Below, piece after piece: positions 1 to 5,349 of a stretch of DNA of 7,999 nucleotides (its first letter is position 1; each line of letters starts with the position of its first letter). A program made the translations under genes and the position numbers. The notes beneath the pieces are model-generated. The model saw only the letters and a list, made by a program, of their open reading frames with translations, was not told the origin of the DNA and made no database searches. The stretch is taken from contig JBMNSQ010000080.1 of the NCBI GenBank assembly GCA_050945275.1, positions 1-7,999 on the forward strand. The letters run 5' to 3'. The stretch comes from JAAYWY01 sp050945275. GTDB taxonomy: Bacteria; Bacillota; DTU030; DUMP01.

Positions 1-635
1 CCCTTTTAAGCACCGCCATTGCCACCCCACTGGGTGTGGGGACGGCCATTTTCCTCACTGAATATACCCGTGAAGGAACCTTCTCCAAGATTATCCGTTT
101 CGGCACAGAAAGCTTGGCTGGCATACCCTCTATTATTTTTGGACTGTTTGGTTTTCTGTTTTTCGTCATCCGACTTAATATGGGCTGGTCGATCTTGTCC
201 GGAGCGCTAACTTTGGCCAGCATGATGTTGCCCACAGTGGTGAGAACGTCTGAAGAAGCCCTCCACACAGTACCCGACGTTTATCGTGAAATCAGCTTTG
301 CCTTAGGCGCCAGCAGATGGCAGACAGTAACCTCGGTGGTTCTTCCTACCGCAATGCCAGGCATAGTAACCGGCATAATTTTGGCCATTGGACGAGCAGT
401 AGGAGAAACTGCCGCCGTAATTTTCACCGCCGGCTCATCTTTGCGCCTGCCTAAGTCTGTGTTCGATCCCGTTCGTACATTGCCTGTGCATTTTTATATC
501 TTAGCCCGGGAAGGAATATCCGCTAAGAACGCCTACGGCACAGCAGCAGTGCTCATGATAGCGGTTCTCGCAGTAAATGTATCGGCCTATCTGATAATAA
601 ACTCGGTAATAGCCCGCCGGCAGGAAGGGAGATGA
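1..635 (+). CDS. pstA: Phosphate ABC transporter permease PstA (5' partial)
   Basis: Inner-membrane permease subunit of the PstSCAB high-affinity phosphate importer; it pairs with PstC and docks on the PstB ATPases. The reading frame is already open at base 3 and begins with residues LLSTAIATPLGVGTAIFLTEY, which match the PstA transmembrane region just before the conserved EY, so the true start lies upstream. About 210 residues are visible against a usual 280-300. The EAA-type loop that contacts the ATPase is clear (REISFALGASRWQTV, followed by VVLPTAMPGIVTG), as is the following PstA hallmark RAVGETAAVIFTAG. Several hydrophobic spans precede and follow it. The stop codon overlaps the start of the first pstB gene as ATGA, indicating translational coupling within one operon. 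Identification as PstA rather than PstC rests on the GRAVGETAA context, the C-terminus and the position directly before pstB. Confidence 0.95.
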   Translation, partial: LLSTAIATPLGVGTAIFLTEYTREGTFSKIIRFGTESLAGIPSIIFGLFGFLFFVIRLNMGWSILSGALTLASMMLPTVVRTSEEALHTVPDVYREISFALGASRWQTVTSVVLPTAMPGIVTGIILAIGRAVGETAAVIFTAGSSLRLPKSVFDPVRTLPVHFYILAREGISAKNAYGTAAVLMIAVLAVNVSAYLIINSVIARRQEGR

Positions 636-1426
636 AGCCAGTGACAAAGGCAGCCCTTAACGATTCGCCTTACAAAATACAGGCCGTGGACTTTAGCTTC
701 TCTTATGCCTACGGCGAAACTTGGGCTCTGCAGTCTCTTAATCTCGTAGTGAAGCCTGGGTCGCTCCTTACCATTATGGGGCCCACCGGCAGCGGCAAAA
801 CCACTTTCCTGCGGGCTCTCAACCGCCTTAACGATCGCGTGGTCGGAACCGGCCATACCGGGCAACTCCTACTTGATGGTGAAGACATTTATGGTCCGGG
901 AATTGATGTGGCCGAACTAAGACGGCGGGTGGGGATGGTGTTCGCCCTCCCGACGCCACTGCCACTATCTATATACGAGAATGTGGCTTATGGTCCGCGC
1001 AAGAAAGGAATCCGCTCGCGAAAAGAACTAGATAATATTGTTGAGCAATCGCTTAGGACAGCAGCTATTTTCGATGAAGTAAAAGATCGCCTGCACTCAT
1101 CCGCTGAGCGACTGTCCGGCGGGCAGCAACAGCGGGTAGCCCTGGCCCGTGTTCTGGCCGTAAATCCAGAAGTTATTCTTCTGGACGAGCCAACCTCCGG
1201 CCTTGATCCTTTATCCACGCTTCGCATTGAGGAAACCCTGCGGGAACTAAGGTCGGATTTTACCATTATTATGGTCACCCATGACCCACTTCAGGCAGCT
1301 CGTATCAACAGCGATGTAGCCTTTTTTTACCTGGGCGAATTGATCGAAGTTGGTCCGGCCGCCGAAATATTCACCCGTCCTAAGAACCAACGCACGGAAG
1401 ATTACATCACAGGGAAATTTGGCTAA
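632..1426 (+). CDS. pstB: Phosphate ABC transporter ATPase, first copy, with Q-loop Gln lost
   Basis: Cytoplasmic ATPase of the phosphate importer, 264 residues, a normal PstB length. Visible motifs are Walker A GPTGSGKTT (50-58), signature LSGGQQQR (161-168), Walker B VILLDEPTSGLDP (Asp185, Glu186) and the switch histidine His217 in VTHD. The PstB-specific ending TEDYITGKFG is intact. The odd part is the Q-loop: PstB proteins normally read GMVFQKPNPFP, but here residues 101-111 read GMVFALPTPLP, so the glutamine that couples the nucleotide site to the permease is Ala105 (codon GCC at 944-946). Everything else looks under selection, so this is not a decaying gene. It overlaps pstA by 4 nt and is followed 19 nt later by a second pstB-type gene. 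I infer that the two work as a heterodimer. The start at 632 is fixed by the ATGA overlap and by the family's N-terminal length. Confidence 0.95.
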   Translation: MKPVTKAALNDSPYKIQAVDFSFSYAYGETWALQSLNLVVKPGSLLTIMGPTGSGKTTFLRALNRLNDRVVGTGHTGQLLLDGEDIYGPGIDVAELRRRVGMVFALPTPLPLSIYENVAYGPRKKGIRSRKELDNIVEQSLRTAAIFDEVKDRLHSSAERLSGGQQQRVALARVLAVNPEVILLDEPTSGLDPLSTLRIEETLRELRSDFTIIMVTHDPLQAARINSDVAFFYLGELIEVGPAAEIFTRPKNQRTEDYITGKFG

Positions 1427-1445
1427 CTATTTAAGGTGGGATAGC

Positions 1446-2213
1446 ATGAATGCCGATGAAATTGCTAAAATAGAATTAAAAGAGTTTGAGCTGTATTATG
1501 GTGACTTTCGCGTTCTAAAAAAAATCTCTACCACCTTTGCCAGAAGTTCCATCACCGCTATCATTGGCCCGTCCGGCTGCGGCAAATCGACCCTACTGCG
1601 CAGTATTAACCGGATGAATGACCTTATCGAGGGAGTCAGGGTGGCTGGAGAAATTCTTCTCGACGGGAAAAATATTTACGACCCGGATGTGGATCTTATT
1701 TGGCTAAGAGCCCGCATCGGTATGGTGTTTCAACGTCCAGTAGCCTTTCCACTGTCTATTTTTGATAACGTAGCCGCCGCACCGCGAGTGCGGGGAATCG
1801 CCAATCGCACAGAGCTAGAACAGATTGTGGAAAAAAGCCTTAAGGCAGTGGGACTATGGTCAGATGTAAAAAATAGCCTCGGCCAAACAGCCTCTACCCT
1901 CTCCTTAGGCGACCAACAAAAGCTAAGCATCGCCCGTGCCATAGCCACTGAGCCCGATGTAGTGCTGTTTGATGAACCGTGCTCCGCCCTGGATCCCATC
2001 GCTACACATACGGTTGAAGACCTCATGCGGTCCTTAAGCGAAAATTACACCATTATTATTGTCACCCATAATATGCAGCAAGCAGCACGAGCCTCAGATT
2101 ACACCATGTTTATGTTAGACGGGAATATTGTCGAATATGGCCCCACGAGGAACTTGTTTACTAATCCGAAAGATATCCGAACAGAAAACTACGTAACCGG
2201 CAAGCTCGGGTAG
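1446..2213 (+). CDS. pstB: Phosphate ABC transporter ATPase, second copy, with degenerate signature motif
   Basis: Second PstB-type ATPase, 255 residues. The frame is open upstream to 1350, but the ATG at 1446 is preceded by AAGGTGGG (1433-1440) at 5-nt spacing, and it avoids overlapping the upstream gene. Motifs are Walker A GPSGCGKST (41-49), a canonical Q-loop GMVFQRP with Gln96, Walker B VVLFDEPCSALDP (Asp176, Glu177), His208 in VTHN, and the PstB-type end TENYVTGKLG. The signature motif, normally LSGGQQQR, reads LSLGDQQK (152-159): Leu154 replaces the glycine, Asp156 the glutamine and Lys159 the arginine. These positions contact the gamma-phosphate of ATP bound in the partner subunit. 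PstB1 keeps a perfect signature but lacks the Q-loop Gln, so the two proteins are complementary. The pair is best read as a dedicated PstB1-PstB2 heterodimer rather than two redundant homodimers. PhoU is encoded directly downstream. Confidence 0.93.
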   Translation: MNADEIAKIELKEFELYYGDFRVLKKISTTFARSSITAIIGPSGCGKSTLLRSINRMNDLIEGVRVAGEILLDGKNIYDPDVDLIWLRARIGMVFQRPVAFPLSIFDNVAAAPRVRGIANRTELEQIVEKSLKAVGLWSDVKNSLGQTASTLSLGDQQKLSIARAIATEPDVVLFDEPCSALDPIATHTVEDLMRSLSENYTIIIVTHNMQQAARASDYTMFMLDGNIVEYGPTRNLFTNPKDIRTENYVTGKLG

Positions 2214-2252
2214 TTGTTTGCCACTAAATTGTTTACGGGGGGATACAAACCG

Positions 2253-2909
2253 ATGACTAACCCGCGGATAGCATTTGAAAAAGAACTGCGAGAATTAGAC
2301 GACAGCCTCCTGACCATGGGAAAAGAAGCGGAGACAATGCTGGAAAATGCCCTCACGGCGCTGGCCCAGCAGGATATTAAACTGGCCGATAAAGTTATCG
2401 AGCATGATGATATTGTGGATGACATGCGTTTTGCCGTGGAGAAGAAATGTATTGAGTTGATAGCCACTCAGCACCCGGCAGCCAAGGATCTTCGGCGCAT
2501 CTTTGCCGCTATCGCCATCGCCAGCGATGTGGAGAGAGTAGGCGACTATTCGGTGGACATAGCCAAAATCGTGAAAAGGCTACCTCATCAACCGTTTTTT
2601 AAGCCGCTAATTGATATACCAAAAATGGAACGGGCAGTCGCTAAAATGCTAAGAGAGGGTCTCGAAGGCTTCGTCTCCCGTGATCTGGACCTGATCGAAA
2701 AAATGCTAAACAGCGACGATGAAGTGGACCGTCTTTACGAGATGCTTCACGACGAGCTGTGCGACTTTATGAAAAGAGACCCCAGCACCATTGACCAGGC
2801 AGTCCAGCTTCTCCTCGTCTCGCGTTATCTGGAACGTATTGCGGATCACATCACCAATATGGGTGAGCGCGTCTTTTATGTAGAAACAGGGAAAATTATC
2901 GAGGTGTAA
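2253..2909 (+). CDS. phoU: Phosphate signalling/transport accessory protein PhoU
   Basis: Cytoplasmic regulator that, in characterised bacteria, links the Pst transporter to the PhoR/PhoB-type two-component system and restrains phosphate uptake. The protein has 218 residues in two repeated three-helix bundles, the usual length for the family. Each half carries the family metal-binding helix motif: ASDVERVGDYSVDIAK (Glu94, Asp98, Asp102) and SRYLERIADHITNMGERV (Glu194, Asp198, Asn202). I chose the ATG at 2253 because it has a strong GGGGGG site (2237-2242) at about 10 nt; the frame is open back to a TTG at 2214, which would add 13 non-family residues. It is the last gene of the pst operon here. 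Its final 54 codons have a decayed second copy 2.4 kb downstream (5145-5310). Confidence 0.95.
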   Translation: MTNPRIAFEKELRELDDSLLTMGKEAETMLENALTALAQQDIKLADKVIEHDDIVDDMRFAVEKKCIELIATQHPAAKDLRRIFAAIAIASDVERVGDYSVDIAKIVKRLPHQPFFKPLIDIPKMERAVAKMLREGLEGFVSRDLDLIEKMLNSDDEVDRLYEMLHDELCDFMKRDPSTIDQAVQLLLVSRYLERIADHITNMGERVFYVETGKIIEV

Positions 2910-2920
2910 TTGGACGCGTA

Positions 2921-2940
2921 AGGGCCAGAAATCTGGCCCT
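2921..2940. terminator. Hairpin between convergent phoU and ABC permease genes (possible terminator)
   Basis: A perfect inverted repeat, AGGGCCAGA / TCTGGCCCT with an AA centre, begins 12 nt after the phoU stop codon. The stem is GC-rich, but no run of T follows it on either strand, so a classical intrinsic terminator is not shown. Its position between two converging genes makes a role in ending or protecting transcripts plausible. The rest of the intergenic stretch to 3013 shows nothing else I can support. Confidence 0.45.
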
Positions 2941-3013
2941 GTACACAACCTACCTTATCTGGAGACTTCAGCTAACTCGAAATTGCTGAGAAGACCAAAT
3001 TACAAAATGATAG

Positions 3014-3745
3014 CTACATAATCCACTTCCTGTTAATGTTGTAATGACAGATAAAAAACAACCCCACCGAAAATACAAGCAGCAACCCATAGCACAAAAG
3101 GGGCGGCAGAAGATTGGTTCCTGAGATAGCACCGTTTAGAATGTCTGTCCCATAGGTAAGCGGCAGCAAGAAAGCCACAGGTTGCAAAAATACAGGCAGG
3201 CTAGAAACAGGTACAAACAGACCACACAAAAACAGCATCGGGAACCGGAAGAAATTCGAAAAGGTTTGTGCTTCGAAAACCTGTTTGGCCGATACTGCAA
3301 TAAACAGTCCGAGCAAGGTCGATGTGATGGCAATTAGCAATACCGCCAGTAGCACCGACCCCCATTTTATTCCGCCTAAGTTAACGAAAAAAGCGGCAAA
3401 AACAACGGGGACAAAGGCGTTAAAAACTCCGAAAACGATGGCTCCAGTGATCTTTGCCAATACCATCATGCCGAGGCTAATCGGCGCTAGGAGCAATCTG
3501 TCAAAAGAACGCCCGCTTCGCTCAAAGGTGATGGTTACAGCTAGCATGGAAGTTGTCCCAAACAAAACGCTCATGGCAATCAGACCAGGCAGCAGCTCCA
3601 GCATACTCCCGCCGGGAGAGCGGATCAACTGCATCAGCGTCCAGGACAATGGAAAGATTATTCCCCAACTGATATTTGGCGGTTTAAGATAATAGTTTTT
3701 CACATCCTTTTTAAGGATATTCCAGAACGCTATCCAGCTTTTCAT
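3014..3745 (-). CDS. ABC-2 type transporter permease (drug/antibiotic exporter family)
   Basis: Membrane subunit of an ABC-2 (DrrB-like) exporter, 243 residues, near the usual length for this compact family. Six hydrophobic spans can be seen at about 26-41, 51-75, 96-120, 129-152, 167-188 and 214-234. The loop after the second span, TITFERSGRSFDRLLLAPIS (72-91), matches the conserved ABC-2 feature in which a charged (E/R)R(E)xGxxxxLLxxP segment precedes the third span. A further hallmark is the segment PMLFLCGLFVPVSSLP (169-184), followed by LPLTYGTDILNGA. The ATG at 3745 overlaps the stop of the ATPase gene (ATGA on the minus strand), so translation is probably coupled and the two proteins form one transporter. 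The sequence does not reveal the substrate; lipid, antibiotic, sodium or metal-complex export are all possible. Confidence 0.9.
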   Translation of the reverse strand: MKSWIAFWNILKKDVKNYYLKPPNISWGIIFPLSWTLMQLIRSPGGSMLELLPGLIAMSVLFGTTSMLAVTITFERSGRSFDRLLLAPISLGMMVLAKITGAIVFGVFNAFVPVVFAAFFVNLGGIKWGSVLLAVLLIAITSTLLGLFIAVSAKQVFEAQTFSNFFRFPMLFLCGLFVPVSSLPVFLQPVAFLLPLTYGTDILNGAISGTNLLPPLLCYGLLLVFSVGLFFICHYNINRKWIM

Positions 3746-4713
3746 TGACCAGCACCCCTTTTCTCCTTTTCCTTTTTGAGTTTGGCAGCTTCGATGCCAG
3801 TCAGCTTGACAAACACGTCCTCGAGCGTTGGCCTTTGCTCTGTAGCTTCATAAACCACTATACCGTTACGGTCAAAATACTGTATGACCGGCAGCAGCGG
3901 AATCCGATTCTCTGATTTAAGTACCAGCGAATAATCATTTGTTGTTTTAACAGTGATGCCTTTAAACTGGGCTTGCAGACCAGTGGCAAGGTTTTGGGCA
4001 TTGTTATCTGTCACCAGCCGGATCGCGTGGCCATGTGATATATTGTCCATCAGTTCTCGTTTAGACCCATTAGCTATGATCTTGCCATCTACAATAAAAG
4101 CCAGCCTGTCACAAATACGCTCAGCATCTTCGATATAGTGGGTAGTGAGAAATACAGTAGTACCCTGGTCTTTCAAGTTTATGATTAAATCTCGTATTTG
4201 GCGGGCACTTTCCACATCTACACCAGTGGTCGGCTCATCGAGAAACAGTATGCGAGGAGAATGGATGATAGCCGCCGCAATAGTCAGCTTACGGCGCATC
4301 CCTTTGGAATAAGCTTTGAAGGGCCGCTTACCGGCTTCATTCAACCGAAATCGCTCCAATAACAGCCGTGCCTTTGGTTCCCGCTCCTGTTTGCTCATAC
4401 CGTAAAGGGCAGCGCAGAAACACAAGTTGTCGAATCCATCCATTTCATTATAGAGATTACTCTCATCGGGTACAATGCCCATGATGGCTTGTGCCCGTTT
4501 GACATCTTTTACGGCATCAATGCCGCCGATTAAAATAGAACCTGCGGATGGTCTTGCCAAACCAATCATCATATTAATAGTGGTGGTTTTCCCTGCGCCG
4601 TTTGGCCCGAGAAATCCGAATATCTCCCCTGGTCTAATGGAAAACGAGATGTCGTCAACCGCAACGAAATCGCCAAAGCTTTTACTTAGATTTGTGACTG
4701 TCACAATGTCCAC
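3742..4713 (-). CDS. ABC exporter ATPase (DrrA/CcmA-like), GTG start
   Basis: Cytoplasmic ATPase partner of the ABC-2 permease, 323 residues. The frame is open up to 4812, but the 33 extra residues (MYYTSYLSALRKWRQQ...) are the shadow of arsR. The GTG at 4713 has GGGAGAG upstream and gives the standard family start MDIVTVTNLSKSFG. Motifs are Walker A GPNGAGKT (36-43), Walker B RILFLDEPTTGVD (Asp159, Glu160) and His192 in TTHY. The signature is YSKGM (135-139), a common variant in this family. The Q-loop position reads GIVPDESNLYNEM, with Asp83 where many relatives have Gln. After about residue 225 there is a C-terminal regulatory-type domain, including RPTLEDVFVKLTG (294-306), typical of DrrA-like exporters, and a final Lys/Glu-rich tail (KLKKEKEKRGAGQ). 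It overlaps arsR by 32 nt upstream and the permease by 4 nt downstream. Confidence 0.92.
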   Translation of the reverse strand: MDIVTVTNLSKSFGDFVAVDDISFSIRPGEIFGFLGPNGAGKTTTINMMIGLARPSAGSILIGGIDAVKDVKRAQAIMGIVPDESNLYNEMDGFDNLCFCAALYGMSKQEREPKARLLLERFRLNEAGKRPFKAYSKGMRRKLTIAAAIIHSPRILFLDEPTTGVDVESARQIRDLIINLKDQGTTVFLTTHYIEDAERICDRLAFIVDGKIIANGSKRELMDNISHGHAIRLVTDNNAQNLATGLQAQFKGITVKTTNDYSLVLKSENRIPLLPVIQYFDRNGIVVYEATEQRPTLEDVFVKLTGIEAAKLKKEKEKRGAGQ

Positions 4714-5026
4714 GCCACTTCTCTCCCTTCGTACCAATGCTGGGGGGATTGCAGGTCTTTCGTTCTGTTGCCGCCATTTCCTCAATGCGGACAGATAACT
4801 CGTATAATACATGACGATTCACATCGTAGTGCATAAAGTAACCGCGCTTTTCGCCTACCAACAGACCCGCCTCACGCAAAACCTTCAGATGCTGCGAGAC
4901 AGCCGCTTCTGAAAGATTAAGTTTTCTTGCCAAAGCTCGAACACAGTAATTATACTGCAATAACAGGGTTAAAATCTTCATCCTGCTTTCTTCGGAAATT
5001 GCCTTTAATACAAGTAAATAATCCAT
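4682..5026 (-). CDS. ArsR/SmtB-family winged-helix transcriptional repressor
   Basis: Small DNA-binding repressor of 114 residues and first gene of the cassette. The winged helix-turn-helix is clear: helices around LALAR-like CVRALARKLNLSE (28-40), recognition helix AAVSQHLKVLREAGLL (41-56) and wing VGEKRGYFMHYDV (57-69). The usual ArsR metal motif CVC at the start of helix 3 is reduced to a single Cys28. A C-terminal tail after the last helix has Cys92, His107, Cys108 and His111 (ERKTCNPP..., then WRGHCDSHK), which could bind metal or act as a thiol sensor; this is inference. ATG at 5026 is chosen with AAGGGGGG about 5 nt upstream; a TTG one codon earlier is possible. The gene's 3' end contains the ribosome binding site and start of the ATPase gene. 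It probably autoregulates through the palindrome at 5083-5104, with export of its inducer by the downstream transporter as the simplest model. Confidence 0.92.
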   Translation of the reverse strand: MDYLLVLKAISEESRMKILTLLLQYNYCVRALARKLNLSEAAVSQHLKVLREAGLLVGEKRGYFMHYDVNRHVLYELSVRIEEMAATERKTCNPPSIGTKGEKWRGHCDSHKSK

Positions 5027-5043
5027 CAAATCCCCCCTTCGTC

Positions 5044-5053
5044 TAATTAAGTA
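5044..5053. promoter_or_regulatory. Additional operator half-site TAATTAAGTA in the arsR leader
   Basis: An exact third copy of the ten-base half-site found at 5083-5092 lies just downstream of the predicted transcription start, 39 nt from the first copy. A lone half-site could add weak co-operative binding by the repressor or be the remains of a second operator. AT-rich composition makes chance recurrence possible. Confidence 0.4.
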
Positions 5054-5066
5054 TGTGCTAAATCAA

Positions 5067-5094
5067 ATTATACCACCTAGTATAATTAAGTAAA
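5067..5094 (-). promoter_or_regulatory. Promoter of the arsR-ABC cassette
   Basis: On the minus strand a perfect -10 box TATAAT (5072-5067) lies 16 nt downstream of TTTACT (5094-5089), a 4/6 match to the -35 consensus. This is a good sigma-A type promoter. Transcription should begin near 5060, leaving a leader of about 35 nt before the arsR ATG. The -35 hexamer lies entirely inside the palindrome at 5083-5104. Confidence 0.7.
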
Positions 5095-5104
5095 TACTTA
5101 ATTA
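5083..5104. promoter_or_regulatory. 22-nt perfect palindrome, likely ArsR operator
   Basis: The arms TAATTAAGT (5083-5091) and ACTTAATTA (5096-5104) are perfect inverted repeats around AAAT. Size, AT-rich composition and overlap with the -35 box fit ArsR/SmtB operators, where a bound dimer blocks RNA polymerase. The half-site is not matched elsewhere nearby except at 5044-5053. Confidence 0.65.
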
Positions 5105-5108
5105 AATG

Positions 5109-5137
5109 GACGCAAAGGGGACAGTCCCCATTGTGTC
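5109..5137. repeat. REP-like extended palindrome with GGGGACAGTCCCC core
   Basis: The core GGGGAC-A-GTCCCC (5117-5129) is flanked by GACGCAA (5109-5115) and TTGTGTC (5131-5137), which pair in turn with one G-T wobble; a single A:A mismatch separates core and outer stem. The 29-nt unit folds into one hairpin. It lies between the arsR control region and the phoU relic and does not resemble a terminator for either strand. The compact GC-rich hairpin form resembles REP-type elements mobilised by Y1 (RAYT/IS200-like) transposases. That identity is inference because only one copy is in view. Confidence 0.5.
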
Positions 5138-5144
5138 TAAAATA

Positions 5145-5310
5145 CTTCACAACGAGCTGTGCGACTTTATGAAAAGAGACCTCAGCACCATCGACCAGGC
5201 AGTCCAGCGCTTCTCCTCGTCTCGCGTCATCTGGAATGTATTGTTGATCACATCACCATATGGGTAAGCGCGTCTTTTATGTAGAAACAGGAAAAATAAT
5301 AGAAGTGTAG
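5145..5310 (+). pseudogene. Decayed duplicate of the 3' end of phoU
   Basis: Bases 5145-5310 align with 2745-2909, the last 54 codons plus stop of the intact phoU. I count about 13 substitutions plus two indels by eye, roughly 92% identity. A 2-nt insertion (CAGCGCTTC against CAGCTTC) near 5209 and a 1-nt deletion (ACCATATGG against ACCAATATGG) near 5258 break the frame, and there is no start codon or upstream part. The matching end includes GTGTAG against GTGTAA. Similarity fades just 5' of 5145, next to the REP-like hairpin; a few further bases could be matched. It cannot make a functional protein. It covers the second PhoU metal-binding helix (residues 165-218 equivalent). Confidence 0.92.
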
Positions 5311-5349
5311 ATGCCAGGTGCCCGGGAATTTACCGGGCACCTGGCATCT
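5309..5349. terminator. Long GC-rich hairpin ending the opp operon (17-bp stem)
   Basis: Arms AGATGCCAGGTGCCCGG (5309-5325) and its exact complement (5333-5349) surround a 7-nt loop. It starts immediately after the oppF stop codon on the minus strand and also overlaps the stop codon of the phoU relic on the plus strand. On the minus strand a T-rich stretch (CTTCTATTATTTTT) follows about 4 nt after the stem, so it can plausibly act as terminator of the opp operon. It may alternatively be a mobile hairpin repeat. Confidence 0.6.

Noticed and set aside
1350..1445. Upstream start for the second PstB
   Set aside because: It would overlap the end of the first pstB in another frame, and the ATG at 1446 has a proper ribosome binding site and family-like length.
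2960..3005. Hairpin downstream of the permease gene on the minus strand (CTTCTCAGC ... GCTGAAG)
   Set aside because: The stem is bulged with a 12-nt loop and no T-run follows, so I do not call a terminator.
3285..3692. Plus-strand open frame of 135 codons opposite the ABC-2 permease
   Set aside because: It is an antisense shadow of the membrane protein gene, with low-complexity composition and no family features.
4714..4812. N-terminal extension of the ABC exporter ATPase to an ATG at 4812
   Set aside because: The extra 33 residues do not match the family and lie wholly inside arsR; the GTG at 4713 has a good ribosome binding site and yields the standard N-terminus.
2911..5113. TGGACGC direct repeats at 2911-2917 and 5107-5113 as target-site duplications around the cassette
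   Set aside because: Seven bases recur after the phoU stop and before the phoU relic, but the flanking sequence then diverges and no transposase or terminal inverted repeats are present; chance is not excluded.
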